From positions 1-64,000 of the forward strand of contig NZ_QVNQ01000010.1 of assembly GCF_003432485.1 (NCBI RefSeq): a stretch of DNA of 64,000 nucleotides. Reading direction: 5' to 3'. A program made the position numbers and the translations under genes. This document shows positions 34,496 to 43,437 of the stretch, in pieces. The notes below the pieces were generated by a model. That model was not told the DNA's origin. It did not search any database and saw only the letters and a list, made by a program, of their open reading frames with translations. Each line of letters opens with the position of its first letter. Within the stretch, counting starts at the first letter, position 1. The DNA comes from Actinomadura spongiicola (lineage in GTDB: Bacteria; Actinomycetota; Actinomycetes; Streptosporangiales; Streptosporangiaceae).

Positions 34496-34909
34496 CTACC
34501 GGGGAGCCGACACCGCGCCCTGGAGCCGGTCCGCGACGGCGGACGGATCGGCGAGGGTCAGCGTCAGGCCGGGGTGGCGCAGCCGTCCCGTCGGCTCCGC
34601 GCCGGGGACGGGCCGGTGGAAGCGAACGCACACGCCCCGCTCGGTGCCGGTGCCGAACGTCAGCCCGCGGTCGGCCCACGACACGCGGACGCCGATGGCC
34701 TTCCACGCCTGGTAGGGGCCGGTCACCTCGGCGCCGGCGACGTTGTCCAGCGTCGTCCGCACGCGCCACGGGCCGAAACGCACCAGCAGTTCGTCGGACG
34801 CGATCACCAGCCCGCAGGTGGACGGGCGGATGCCCAGCAACGCCAGCGGGCGGAGCAGGCGGTGGTCGAAGGCGAACTCATAGCGTTCCCCATCGGTCTC
34901 CGAAGACAT
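34496..34909 (-). CDS. Conserved hypothetical protein
   Basis: 137 residues, mostly beta strands: YEFAFDHRLLRPLALLGIRP, ELLVRFGPWRVRTTLDNVAGAEVTGPYQ, VRFHRPVPGAEP. I do not recognise a named family; no signal peptide or membrane segment. ATG 34909 follows GAGGAG. Divergent from the DUF2945 gene. Confidence 0.75.
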   Translation of the reverse strand: MSSETDGERYEFAFDHRLLRPLALLGIRPSTCGLVIASDELLVRFGPWRVRTTLDNVAGAEVTGPYQAWKAIGVRVSWADRGLTFGTGTERGVCVRFHRPVPGAEPTGRLRHPGLTLTLADPSAVADRLQGAVSAPR

Positions 34910-34976
34910 GACAACTCCTCGTTGATCAGGTGTTTTAGGGTGACTACCCCGCTGGGCGGCGGGTACCGCCCGCCGC

Positions 34977-35210
34977 ATGACCGGCAAACGCGACAAAGAT
35001 CCCGACGTCGGTGACGAGGTGACGTGGCGCAGCCACGGCTCCACGGCCGAGGGTCGGGTGGAAGAGAAGATCACTGACCGGCGGGAGGCGGCGGGACGCA
35101 CCGTGGCGGCCTCGCCCGAGGAACCGCAGTACGTCGTGCGCAGCGAGAAGAGCGGCAAGAAGGCCGCGCACAAGGGTTCGGCGCTGAAGAAACGGAAGCG
35201 ATCGAAGTGA
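34977..35210 (+). CDS. DUF2945 (HVA1-type) protein
   Basis: 77 residues, strongly basic. VGDEVTWRSHGSTAEGRVEEKITD followed by QYVVRSEKSGKKAAHKGSALKK is the DUF2945 pattern, an SH3-like fold found in stress-related actinobacterial proteins. Function unknown. It overlaps the DUF3140 gene by four bases (GTGA). Confidence 0.88.
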   Translation: MTGKRDKDPDVGDEVTWRSHGSTAEGRVEEKITDRREAAGRTVAASPEEPQYVVRSEKSGKKAAHKGSALKKRKRSK

Positions 35211-35539
35211 GCGGCGACGACCGGGAGGACGTGGCGGCGGAGTTCGACAGGGCCGTCAACATGACCCCGAAGGAGCTGGAGCGGTGGCTGGCGACCGAGG
35301 AGTCGCGGTCGGTCGGGCAGAAGGACGGCGGCGATGAGTCGACCGGCCACGCGTCCGGCCGCAAGATCGTCGAGCTGCTGCGGGCCAGGAAGACGGACCT
35401 GACCGAGCAGGACTACGCGCACATGAACAAGGTGGTGGGCTACGTCCATCGCCACCTGGCCCAACGGCCGTCCGGGGACGTGAAGGAGACCAAGTGGCGC
35501 TATTCGCTCATGAACTGGGGCCACGATCCCCTCAAGTGA
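35207..35539 (+). CDS. DUF3140 protein
   Basis: 110 residues: FDRAVNMTPKELERWLATEESRSVG, GRKIVELLRARKTDLTEQDYAHMNKVVGYVHRHLAQRP and WRYSLMNWGHDP are the DUF3140 blocks. The family is often adjacent to DUF2945, as here, and may act in stress-related DNA or redox functions. GTG start coupled to the upstream stop. Ends 19 bases before the convergent DUF1990 gene. Confidence 0.88.
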   Translation: MSGDDREDVAAEFDRAVNMTPKELERWLATEESRSVGQKDGGDESTGHASGRKIVELLRARKTDLTEQDYAHMNKVVGYVHRHLAQRPSGDVKETKWRYSLMNWGHDPLK

Positions 35540-35558
35540 GACGCGTCGTTTCGTCGGC

Positions 35559-36221
35559 TCAGCCGGGCTTCTGTTCGAGGGCCTGCTTTCGCGTGGCGAG
35601 TTCGGCGGCCGTCAGAACCCTCATCCGCTTACATGCCCGCCTGTAGAACCTGACCTGCGTGGCCCGTCCGAACAGGATGAAGCCCAGCCGGACGATGGGG
35701 TTCGGAATGGGCGCCCGTTGCGAGAAGCCGTGCACGTGGAATTCGACCTCTCCCGTGTCGAGCCACTTGCGGACTTCCTGGTCCATCTGGCCGCGTTCGA
35801 GGTGCCCTTGCAGCGTCCGGTAGTTCCAGCCCCATACCCGGGCCCGGCGCCCGTTCTGTTCGATGTATCCGTCGACGACGCCTCCGACGCGCAGCCCGAG
35901 GTAGAAGCGCAACCCGTAGAAGCGACCTTCGAGCAGCATGTTCCGTCCCGGCTCGGGAGGGCCTGAACGGCAGATCTCCCGGATGATGCCGGGATCGGCG
36001 TACTGATAGTCCCGGACGAGGTCACAGGCGACCTCCCAGCTCCCTCCGGGCACCGGCGGGCCGGGCGGTTCCGGGGGCAGCGGCTGCCGGTAGTCGTCGA
36101 CGTTCCAGCCGCTTTCCGCACGGTTCAGGTCGTGCCGGTTCGGGTCGAAGTTGAGGGGAAGCCGGTGCAGTTCGGGGTGCAGCCGCTGCATCCGGCGCTG
36201 GACTCGCAGGCTCCTTCTCAT
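35559..36221 (-). CDS. DUF1990-family protein
   Basis: 220 residues. GSWEVACDLVRDYQYADPGIIREI, LLEGRFYGLRFYLGLRVGGVVD, VWGWNYRTLQGHLERGQMDQEVRKWLDTGEVEFHVHGFSQRAP are the DUF1990 pattern; the same fold covers the first half of its upstream neighbour. Function unknown. The start overlaps the neighbour stop (ATGA), so one operon of two related proteins. Confidence 0.85.
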   Translation of the reverse strand: MRRSLRVQRRMQRLHPELHRLPLNFDPNRHDLNRAESGWNVDDYRQPLPPEPPGPPVPGGSWEVACDLVRDYQYADPGIIREICRSGPPEPGRNMLLEGRFYGLRFYLGLRVGGVVDGYIEQNGRRARVWGWNYRTLQGHLERGQMDQEVRKWLDTGEVEFHVHGFSQRAPIPNPIVRLGFILFGRATQVRFYRRACKRMRVLTAAELATRKQALEQKPG

Positions 36222-37690
36222 GGGGCCGTCTTCTCCGACCGGCGATGCCGCTCAGGCTGGGGAGATCCGGCTTTGCCGGCGATTCGCTGCACGGTCGTAT
36301 AGGTGAACCCGCGCACCTGCTGGAAGACCCCCGCCGGGCTCAACCCGTGAATGGGATGCTGAGCCGGGTTGAAACGCATCGGCGCGTTGTCGTCGTTCAG
36401 CGCGGGTCCGTGGAGTCGCAGTTCGCCGAATCGCTGCCAGGCGCCGAATTCGGTCGACACCACCAGGTCCAGCCGCAGCGGCCGTTCTTCTATGGCGTGG
36501 GCCAGTGTCGGGAGGTCGGCGGGGAAGATTCGGGGCTGCCGGGCGACCGCGCCCAGCAGGATCCGCCGGTCACCGGCCCGGTAAGCCAGGAGGGATCCGT
36601 AGAAAGTCGGGCTCCACCTGGTCGCGGGCTTCAGCAAATGGCGGCCCCAACGGCTCCGTCCGGTCGTGGCGAGCAGCAGTTCCGCGGGGGCTTCCGGTTC
36701 CGTTTCTCCGTCCCGCGGCTGCTGCCATCGCAGGGCCAGGCCCAGTATGTCCGGCAGCGGGTGCGGCCAGCCGACCGCGCGGGAAAGGCGCACGTGGCCG
36801 GGTAGTTCCGCGCGATCGTCCAGCAACGGAATTCCCCAGCGCTCGGACGTCCCGTGCAAGGCGAGGGTGGCGTCGAAGACGAGGCCCCGGGGATGCAGGG
36901 GACGATTCCGCAGCCGCGTCGCCAGGGCGAATCCTCGCGTGAACACCGGGGTGAGCGCGCGGACCATGAGTTGTCGCGGCCCGAAGTCAGGCACTTCCGT
37001 CCGTTCGGTCAGGACTTCCACCTCACCGACCATGCGGCCACCGGACATCTCGACGACGCGGTTGCAGAAGTGCGACCACATGTGCAGCTGCATCTCCCGC
37101 GCGATGCCGACCTTCGCATAGAGGATCTCCGCGAGCCGGTCACCGCTGCGCGCCCAGGACTCGATCGTGAACTCCACGCCGTTCTCCGCGACGTCCCGCG
37201 CCCGGAACTCGATCTCACCGGCTTCCAGGTGGCCGCGCAGCGTCGCGAACCGGAACGATTTCGGTGTCTGCTCCACCACCCGGACCGGGCAGTCCCACGG
37301 CCCCGGCATGTGGACGACGTACTCGTCCCCCATCGCCAGGAGCTCGGCGGCTCCGGAGGTCTTGTCGAAGACGGCGACCTCCACCGGTGACGCGGCGTTG
37401 AGATCGGCGCCCAGGCGGTTGATCAGCTGCGTCGCGGTCACCGGGCTGTCATCGATCCGGACCGTGTAACGCCGCTGGTAGATCGCGCCGACGCCCTGCC
37501 GCGAGTCCTGCACGCCATCGCCGCCGTGGCGCGGAACCCGCTCGACCTCCGACACCACATCCTCGCGGAGCCGTCGCCGCGACACCCGGCGGGACCGCCG
37601 CACCCACCGCCACACGGCGATGCCCATGCCCGCGGGCCAACGCGCCGCACGCACGCGCCGTCGCCACCTCACTCGCACGGCGCCCTCCAT
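36218..37690 (-). CDS. DUF1990-like protein with C-terminal catalase-like half
   Basis: 490 residues. After a basic N-terminal extension, residues 90-230 have the DUF1990-like region (RFATLRGHLEAGEIEFRARDV, EFTIESWARSGDRLAEILYAKVGIAREMQLHMW). The second half (GLVFDATLALHGTSERWGIPLLD, TFYGSLLAYRAGDRRILLGAVARQPRIF) resembles proteins of the catalase-like fold, but I see no heme ligand I can trust. Possibly a fusion of two functions. ATG 37690 follows GAGGG; the first 70 residues are Arg-rich and a later start is possible. Confidence 0.7.
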   Translation of the reverse strand: MEGAVRVRWRRRVRAARWPAGMGIAVWRWVRRSRRVSRRRLREDVVSEVERVPRHGGDGVQDSRQGVGAIYQRRYTVRIDDSPVTATQLINRLGADLNAASPVEVAVFDKTSGAAELLAMGDEYVVHMPGPWDCPVRVVEQTPKSFRFATLRGHLEAGEIEFRARDVAENGVEFTIESWARSGDRLAEILYAKVGIAREMQLHMWSHFCNRVVEMSGGRMVGEVEVLTERTEVPDFGPRQLMVRALTPVFTRGFALATRLRNRPLHPRGLVFDATLALHGTSERWGIPLLDDRAELPGHVRLSRAVGWPHPLPDILGLALRWQQPRDGETEPEAPAELLLATTGRSRWGRHLLKPATRWSPTFYGSLLAYRAGDRRILLGAVARQPRIFPADLPTLAHAIEERPLRLDLVVSTEFGAWQRFGELRLHGPALNDDNAPMRFNPAQHPIHGLSPAGVFQQVRGFTYTTVQRIAGKAGSPQPERHRRSEKTAP

Positions 37691-37813
37691 GTTGCCCTCG
37701 CGTCCGGTGCCCCACCGCGCCGGACGGGCAGGCCCTTACCCCTCCTGCCAGGGCCGAACCGCGGTCCCTGAAACGCGTTGCCGGTGCCGCCCGGCGGGGG
37801 CGATGATCGCGCC

Positions 37814-38815
37814 ATGGAACTCGACTGGGGATATTTCCGTGGCGTGTACGAAGACCTGCTCGACCATCAGAACGACGTCGCGGCACGTCAGGAGTATCTG
37901 ATCGGTCAGCAGCGGACGGCGTCCGCCCACCTGGCCGAGTTGGCGCCGCTCCGCACCCGGGAGCGGATCCCCCCGGGCGGATACAGCGGGGACGACGAGC
38001 AGCTCTGGCGGATCATGAAGCTGTACGCGCTGAGCCGGGTCAGCGACCAACTGATCGAGTCGTTCTGTCCGGAAGGGGTACCGCCCCGAGGATTCGGTGT
38101 CACCGGAGGACGTGCCGTCATCGAGGGCAGTGTCACCCACCGGATTCGCGGCGGGGCGGGGGCCGAGGGCGCCCCCGGCTGGATCGGTCCTCGCAGGCTG
38201 GACCCTGCCGGACGGGACGTGTACACGCGTTTCCTCACCGGGATCGGGTTGACCCCGTTCGAGCACGCCGAGGCGTTCTCGCCGTTCCATCACGAGATCT
38301 TCGCCGTGGTGCAGGACCCCGCCGCGACGAGCGTGATCCTGGAGGAGGTGCTGTGGCCCGGCTTCTGGTTCGGTGATCTGCTGTTCAGCCGTGCCGGTGT
38401 GCGGGTTCGGGCGCCACGCCACCTGGTGGACGCCTCCGTGGCCACGTCCTCGACGCTGTACTTCACGTTCTGCCGCGTGCCGCGTCCGACCAACGACATG
38501 TCGCACGGGTGGGGTTCCAACTCGCAGTGGCGCACGAGCTTCCCCCGCTTCTACTCCGACGCGGACGGCCTGCACCTGAACTGGGACGGTGAAGTGGACA
38601 TCGGCGCGGACCCGCCGGTACGCCCGGCTGACATGCTCGACGACCCGGCCCCGCTGGACGAGCGCCGCGAACTGTTGCTGCACCGCTGTTTCGTCCGCAG
38701 CGCACTGCCGGAGGACGAGGACGACCGGTATCCCTTCGACGACAGGCTCAGCCTCACCACAGCGGAGTGGCCCCTACGTCCCGAGTCGATCGTGCATGTG
38801 CCCTGGGCGAAGTGA
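37814..38815 (+). CDS. Conserved hypothetical protein
   Basis: 333 residues, acidic with many Trp and Phe. GLTPFEHAEAFSPFHHEIFAVVQD and VLWPGFWFGDLLFSRAGVRV suggest a compact globular protein; a His-rich HHEIF segment could bind metal. No family recognised. ATG 37814 is preferred over a TTG at 37778. Its stop lies 12 bases before the convergent reductase gene. Confidence 0.7.
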   Translation: MELDWGYFRGVYEDLLDHQNDVAARQEYLIGQQRTASAHLAELAPLRTRERIPPGGYSGDDEQLWRIMKLYALSRVSDQLIESFCPEGVPPRGFGVTGGRAVIEGSVTHRIRGGAGAEGAPGWIGPRRLDPAGRDVYTRFLTGIGLTPFEHAEAFSPFHHEIFAVVQDPAATSVILEEVLWPGFWFGDLLFSRAGVRVRAPRHLVDASVATSSTLYFTFCRVPRPTNDMSHGWGSNSQWRTSFPRFYSDADGLHLNWDGEVDIGADPPVRPADMLDDPAPLDERRELLLHRCFVRSALPEDEDDRYPFDDRLSLTTAEWPLRPESIVHVPWAK

Positions 38816-38827
38816 ACGGTCGAAGGA

Positions 38828-39808
38828 TCAGAAGGTGATGACGACCTTGCCTCGCGCGTGGCCGCGTTCGAGGTAGCGCAGTGCGTCGGGGATCTGGTCG
38901 AACGGGTAGGTGCGGTCGATGACGGGTGTGAGTCGGCCTTCTTCCATGAGTTCGGCCAGGAGGCGCAGGTCTTCCGAGTTGGGCTTCCAGTGGACGGTAC
39001 GGACGCGCTGGCTGACGAACGGGGAGGCCAGGGCCCCGAGCAACACCTGCGCCGCCGGGCCGAGCAGCGCACCGCGACCCGAGTCGATGCCGCCGACGAT
39101 CACGAGCGTGCCGCGCGAGGTCAGGGGGCGTCGCAGTCGCGCCAGTGAACGGTTGCCCACGTTGTCCATGAGCAGGTCGTACCGGCCCTTCCGTTCTGTG
39201 AAGTTCTCGCGGGTGTAGTCCATGACGTGGTCCGCGCCCAGGGAACGGACCAGTTCGATGTTGCGGGTACTGCACACGCCGGTGACCTCGGCTCCGAACG
39301 TCTTGGCGAGTTGGACGGCGAACGTGCCGACGCCACCGGACGCGCCGTTGACGAGAACCCGCTGCCCGGCGGAGACGCGCCCGACGTCCCGCAGGCCCTG
39401 GAGCGCGGTGTGCGCGGACATCGACACCGACGCCGCCTGCTCGAAGGTGAGACCGGCCGGTTTGACGGCGAGCCTATTCTGCGGGACGGCGACCCGTTCG
39501 GCGAACGAGCCCAACCGGACCTCCCCGAAGACCTCGTCGCCGACGCTCAGCCCCGTCACCCCGGCGCCCACCCGCTCGATCACCCCGGCGAGGTCGGCGC
39601 CGGGAACCAGGCCCGGCCTCGGTCGCCGCAGGCCGATGCTGAGCCGGACCAGCTTCGGGTCGGCCGCCACGTGACGCCAGTCGTAGGGGTTGACGGACGC
39701 CGCCCGCGTCCGCACGAGCACCTCGTCCGGACCGATGGCGGGTTCGTCGACGTCCTTGAGGGTCAGCACGTCGGGTGGGCCGTAGCGGTCCCAGCTCCAG
39801 GCTTTCAT
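38828..39808 (-). CDS. NADP-dependent quinone-type oxidoreductase (MDR family)
   Basis: 326 residues. MDR fold: GPDEVLVRTRAASVNPYDW, SVGDEVFGEVRLGSFAERVAVP, nucleotide motif VLVNGASGGVGTFAVQLAKTFGAEV. No zinc ligands, so a quinone or enone reductase rather than an alcohol dehydrogenase. ATG 39808 follows GGAGGAAG. Three TAC-N3-GTA boxes in tandem 18-base units just upstream, plus a divergent-side TetR gene, indicate repression that is lifted by a substrate-like ligand. Confidence 0.92.
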   Translation of the reverse strand: MKAWSWDRYGPPDVLTLKDVDEPAIGPDEVLVRTRAASVNPYDWRHVAADPKLVRLSIGLRRPRPGLVPGADLAGVIERVGAGVTGLSVGDEVFGEVRLGSFAERVAVPQNRLAVKPAGLTFEQAASVSMSAHTALQGLRDVGRVSAGQRVLVNGASGGVGTFAVQLAKTFGAEVTGVCSTRNIELVRSLGADHVMDYTRENFTERKGRYDLLMDNVGNRSLARLRRPLTSRGTLVIVGGIDSGRGALLGPAAQVLLGALASPFVSQRVRTVHWKPNSEDLRLLAELMEEGRLTPVIDRTYPFDQIPDALRYLERGHARGKVVITF

Positions 39809-39842
39809 GGCCACTTCCTCCCGGCGGACGTCCCCGCCCGTC

Positions 39843-39896
39843 GTACGGCGTAAGGTTGTCATACACCGTAAGGCTATCGTACGCCGTAAGGGAGTC
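39843..39896. promoter_or_regulatory. Triple TetR-type operator array
   Basis: Three adjacent 18-base units (39843-39860, 39861-39878, 39879-39896) each start with (G/A)TAC, then NNCGTAAGG: TACGGCGTA, TACACCGTA and TACGCCGTA are short inverted repeats of TAC-N3-GTA. A fourth box lies at 40671 before the TetR gene. This regular spacing strongly suggests a regulator binding site. Confidence 0.8.
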
Positions 39897-39931
39897 AAGG
39901 GCCCCGCTGGTGATCTGCGGAGCGCTCAGCG

Positions 39932-40642
39932 TCACTGACCAGCGGCTCTGCGCCGCTCCAGCCCTTCGAGGATCAGGTCGAGCGCGAACTCGAACTCGAA
40001 CTGGTCGTCACAGAAGCCCAGGGAGCCGTCCGGGTCATGTCGGACGGCCTCCGCCAACATCCCGACGATGTGGGGGAACCGATCGGCCAGCTGTTCCATG
40101 GCCGCCTCGACGTCGATGTTCTGCGCGGCGTCGGGCTGGAACAGCTCCTGCGTGAACCCCAGGGCGCGGCTGCCCAGCACATGCAAAGCCCGGTGCGCCA
40201 GATCGTAGGAGAACCCGCCCGCCCGGAGCACGGCGACGACGTGGTCGTAGTAGGCGATCACGATCGGGCTCGTCGTGGTGCGGCTTTCGAGGATCTGCGG
40301 CGCCCAGCGGTGACGCAGGAAGACCTCCCGGGCGGCGAGGACCCGCGCACGCAGCGCGGCCTGCCAGTCCTGTTCCGCGGGCGGAGCCTCGACCCCTTCC
40401 ACCGCCGCCATGACCTCTTCGAGGATCACCTCGACGATGCCGTCGAACACGGCCTCCTTGTTGGCGACGTGGTGATAGAGCGACATCGCCTCGGCCCCGA
40501 CCTCCTGCGCGAGGCGGCGCATGGTGAGCGAACCGGGGCCGTCACGGTCGACGAGTTCCACGGCCGCGCGCAACACCCGCCTGCGGCTCAACGGGATGCG
40601 TGGCCGCTCGGTCACCTCGTCGGCGTCGGTCCGTAGAGTCAT
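39932..40642 (-). CDS. TetR/AcrR-family regulator
   Basis: 236 residues. N-terminal helix-turn-helix LSRRRVLRAAVELVDRDGPGSLTMRRLAQEVGAEAMSLYHHVANKEAVFDGI; the rest is an all-helical ligand-binding domain with TetR_C-type text. It likely represses the MDR reductase and itself through the TAC-N3-GTA boxes. The ATG at 40642 is supported by the position of the helix-turn-helix. Confidence 0.93.
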   Translation of the reverse strand: MTLRTDADEVTERPRIPLSRRRVLRAAVELVDRDGPGSLTMRRLAQEVGAEAMSLYHHVANKEAVFDGIVEVILEEVMAAVEGVEAPPAEQDWQAALRARVLAAREVFLRHRWAPQILESRTTTSPIVIAYYDHVVAVLRAGGFSYDLAHRALHVLGSRALGFTQELFQPDAAQNIDVEAAMEQLADRFPHIVGMLAEAVRHDPDGSLGFCDDQFEFEFALDLILEGLERRRAAGQ

Positions 40643-40670
40643 GGATCGTCCTCCCGACGCACCCTACCCG

Positions 40671-40679
40671 TACAAGGTA
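40671..40679. promoter_or_regulatory. Fourth TetR box, upstream of the regulator
   Basis: TACAAGGTA has the TAC-N3-GTA form of the three boxes at 39844-39888 and is followed by AG, as in the CGTAAGG units. It lies 29 bases before the TetR start, suggesting autoregulation. Confidence 0.6.
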
Positions 40680-40709
40680 AGCCTCAGCCGCCGGTCGGTG
40701 CGGTGAGGA

Positions 40710-41816
40710 TCAGAATCGCTCGAACCGGTACGGGGACAGGGTCTCGCTCTGATCGTCGCCGAGGGCCTCGGCCGCGACCAGGTCACCGGCGTGCAGGCAC
40801 AGGGTCGCGCCGCTGTGGGACACGGCGAAATGGAAGTTCGGCAGCTCGACCGCCCGTCCCAGCACCGGCAGACCGTCGCTCGGAATGGGCCGTTCACCCA
40901 CCCGGACGCTTTCCACGGTGGCGCCCTTCATCCCCGGGTAGAGCGCGCCGCTCGCCTCAAGCAGTCGCTCGACCGCCGAAGAAGGGACGGTGAGCTCACC
41001 GGTGTCGGACACCCGCACGGCTTCGTCCAGTTCGGGGGTGTGCAGCAGGAGCCGTCCGGCGCCGTCCGGGCGCAGATGAACGTGCGGCGCGTGGATCACC
41101 CGGGACGCCGACACCGCCACCGGCGAGGTGTAGGCGAGCACACCCCGGGTGTTGCGCATCGGCAGGGTCAGCCCGGCGAGTTCGGCGAGGCGACCCGCCT
41201 GCGGCCCCGCGCAGTTCACCACGGCGTCCGCGGAGAGTCGCCGCCCCGAGGCGAGGTGGACGGTCCGTACCGTCCCGCCGCTGGTTTCAAGGTGCGTGAC
41301 CGGGTCGTTCCGGACCAGTTCTGCACCGGCCGACACCGCGTTCGCGAGCAGATGGGCGATCAGAGGGGTCGGCTCGATCCAGCCCTCACGCGGGAAGTAG
41401 GCGATCTCGTCCGCGGGCAGGGCCGCGGGGTCGAGGTCGGGTTCCAGACGAAGCGCTTCCGCGCGGCTGAGCCAGCGCGCCTCGTACCCGTAGTTCAGGA
41501 CGCCCGCGACCTTGTCGCGTAGTGCCCCGAGACGGGCGCCTTCCGCCCACGCCAGGTTCCCGCTCTCGTGGTACCAGTCGCTGTCGGGTACGGCGGCGGC
41601 CAGTCTCCGATGGGCCTCCATGCCCGCGACGTTCAGATCGTGATACGCCCGTGGCTGCTTGCCGCAGGAATTGGTCCAGGAGAACGTCGCGCCGGAGGTG
41701 CCGCCCGCCGGGGCACCGGCCTCCACGACGACGACACGGGCACCCCGCCGCGTCAACGAGGCGCTCACCGCCGCGCCATAGAGGCCCGCGCCCACGACCA
41801 CCGCACTCGCCGCCAT
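40710..41816 (-). CDS. FAD-dependent amine/amino acid oxidoreductase (DadA-type)
   Basis: 368 residues. FAD fold: AVVVGAGLYGAAVSASLTRRGARVVVVEAG. PAGGTSGATFSWTNSCGKQ and a late GERPIPSDGLPVLGRA...HFAVSHSGATLCLHAGDLVAAE follow, typical of DAO/DadA-family oxidases of D-amino acids or related amines. ATG 41816 follows AAGGTG. It stands next to the TetR gene but in its own orientation; no shared regulator site was seen. Confidence 0.9.
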   Translation of the reverse strand: MAASAVVVGAGLYGAAVSASLTRRGARVVVVEAGAPAGGTSGATFSWTNSCGKQPRAYHDLNVAGMEAHRRLAAAVPDSDWYHESGNLAWAEGARLGALRDKVAGVLNYGYEARWLSRAEALRLEPDLDPAALPADEIAYFPREGWIEPTPLIAHLLANAVSAGAELVRNDPVTHLETSGGTVRTVHLASGRRLSADAVVNCAGPQAGRLAELAGLTLPMRNTRGVLAYTSPVAVSASRVIHAPHVHLRPDGAGRLLLHTPELDEAVRVSDTGELTVPSSAVERLLEASGALYPGMKGATVESVRVGERPIPSDGLPVLGRAVELPNFHFAVSHSGATLCLHAGDLVAAEALGDDQSETLSPYRFERF

Positions 41817-41880
41817 AAGATCACCTTGACCGAACGAACGAGGCCGCGCAAGGCCCACCCTGACCGGGCGCGGTCCCGAC

Positions 41881-42123
41881 TCAGTCCAGGTTATGGCGCG
41901 GCTGAGCTTCTCCCAGCGTGTCAGGTCGCCTCAGCGGCGGGTCGGCACTGTCGAGAACCTCCAGGACGGCCCGCGCCGCCTTTCGCGGGTCACCGGGTTG
42001 GGTGCCGTCCATCCCGTCGACCATCGCGCGGGTTCGCTCGCGGACGTGCCCGCGGTCCACCAACTGCTCGCCGAAGGCCGGGGCGAGGGCAAGTACGTCG
42101 CCCGCGTCCAGGGGTGAACGCCC
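41881..42123 (-). pseudogene. C-terminal remnant of a short-chain dehydrogenase
   Basis: On the minus strand, a frame ending at 41881 reads MDGTQPGDPRKAARAVLEVLDSADPPLR, the standard C-terminal block of SDR dehydrogenases. It can be traced upstream to about 42123 without a stop, but no Rossmann or YxxxK motif is left. Most of the gene is missing, so it is a decayed fragment. It lies upstream of the methyltransferase. Confidence 0.45.
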
Positions 42124-42154
42124 GGACGAGCGCCGTCGGAAGTACCCTTGGCCG

Positions 42155-42871
42155 GTGTTCTCGTCTCACGGGCCGTCCCTGCGCGAACTGGCGATCCAGG
42201 CGTTGTCCTCGGTCGAGCACGGCTACGACCTGCTCGCGCCGAAGTTCGACCACACGCCTTTCCGCACACCCGACGGCATCCTGGACGCGACCGCCGACGC
42301 GCTGCGCCCGCTCGGGCCGTTCGACCACGGGTTGGACGTGTGCTGCGGTACCGGCGCGGGCCTGGGGGTCCTCGAACCGCTGTGCCAGGGACGGGTCACA
42401 GGCATCGACTTCAGTGCGGGCATGCTCGCGCAGGCGCGCGAGGCGCACCCGGACGCCCATCGGGTGCGGGCCGACGCTCGGGCGCTGCCGTTCGCCGACG
42501 CCTTCGACCTCGCCGTCACCTTCGGGGCGCTCGGACACTTCCTGCCCGCCGAACGCCCGGCGCTCTTCTCCGGTGTGTACCGCGCGCTGCGGCCCGGCGG
42601 CCTGTTCGCCTTCCCGATCGGCGCGCCACAACCCCTCACGTCGGGCTGGTACTGGGCCCTGCTCGGATTCGACGTGGCCATGCGGATCCGGAACGCCGTG
42701 TGGCGCCCCCCGTTCGTCATGTACTACCGCACCTGCCCGCTCGGTGCCGTCCGCGACGACCTGGCGGCAGCCGGTTTCACCGTGACGACGGTCCCGTTGA
42801 AGGCCCTGGGCCAGCGCGGCGACGGAAGCCCCCGGTACCGGCTCGTCCTGGCGCGCAAGACTTCCGCCTGA
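42155..42871 (+). CDS. Class I SAM-dependent methyltransferase
   Basis: 238 residues. Motif I is HGLDVCCGTGAGLGVLEPLCQGRVTGIDFSAGML; motif III LAVTFGALGHFL; YRALRPGGLFAF follows. A methyl group is moved from S-adenosylmethionine to an unknown acceptor. GTG 42155 was chosen from the position of motif I; an in-frame extension to 41918 is Arg/Ser-rich and overlaps the SDR remnant. Confidence 0.88.
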   Translation: MFSSHGPSLRELAIQALSSVEHGYDLLAPKFDHTPFRTPDGILDATADALRPLGPFDHGLDVCCGTGAGLGVLEPLCQGRVTGIDFSAGMLAQAREAHPDAHRVRADARALPFADAFDLAVTFGALGHFLPAERPALFSGVYRALRPGGLFAFPIGAPQPLTSGWYWALLGFDVAMRIRNAVWRPPFVMYYRTCPLGAVRDDLAAAGFTVTTVPLKALGQRGDGSPRYRLVLARKTSA

Positions 42872-43437
42872 CCTGTCTTCGGACGGGACGGCAGGTCCGT
42901 TCGTGAGTCTGATGTTCGCCGTCCACCCGGCCGCCACCACGTGGCCACCGCTGTCTGGACCGTGCCATTTCCTCCCGGCGGGTGCGCGGGATGTGGACAT
43001 CCCGAAACGCTTCACAGAACAATGACCGGTCGGCGATATGCACGCTCCTACCGGCACGACGGCAGGACCGTAAGTGATCCGCAAGAATCGCGACGTGATC
43101 GGCCTGAGTCGGACGTCATGATCTTCATGGCGACACAGGTCATGCTCAGCGGTATCCATTTTCCCTGGTCGGCCCCGAGGTTCCGCGAGCCCGAGCCGCT
43201 GGGCCTTCGGGCCTCCCGCCGCGAATATCACGATGCAAAATTCAGAACACTTCCGCCCTTCTAGGGCGAGGGCCTCATTCCGGCCATGTCATCCTCCGGA
43301 CAGTACTGGTGATCTGCTCGACAATCGATTAGCATCGGATGCTCAGGAATGGCGCGAACCATAGGTGTCGATGCTGCCTGCGGAGAGGTGGGTCACGGGC
43401 TGGAAGACGGGGTCATCCTGCCATGGGAGCACCGAAG
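42872..43437. other. Gap upstream of the antiporter
   Basis: About 565 bases, somewhat AT-richer near 43060-43340. Contains the promoter region of the antiporter but no protein-like frame that I can support. Confidence 0.5.

Noticed and set aside
39843..39896. Possible CRISPR-like array
   Set aside because: 18-base direct units without spacers; fits operator boxes better.
41568..42785. 405-codon plus-strand frame
   Set aside because: Antisense or shifted reading of the FAD oxidoreductase and methyltransferase; Arg/Ser-rich.
42941..43264. 107-codon frame before the antiporter
   Set aside because: No ribosome site, no family text, and it ends in the promoter region.
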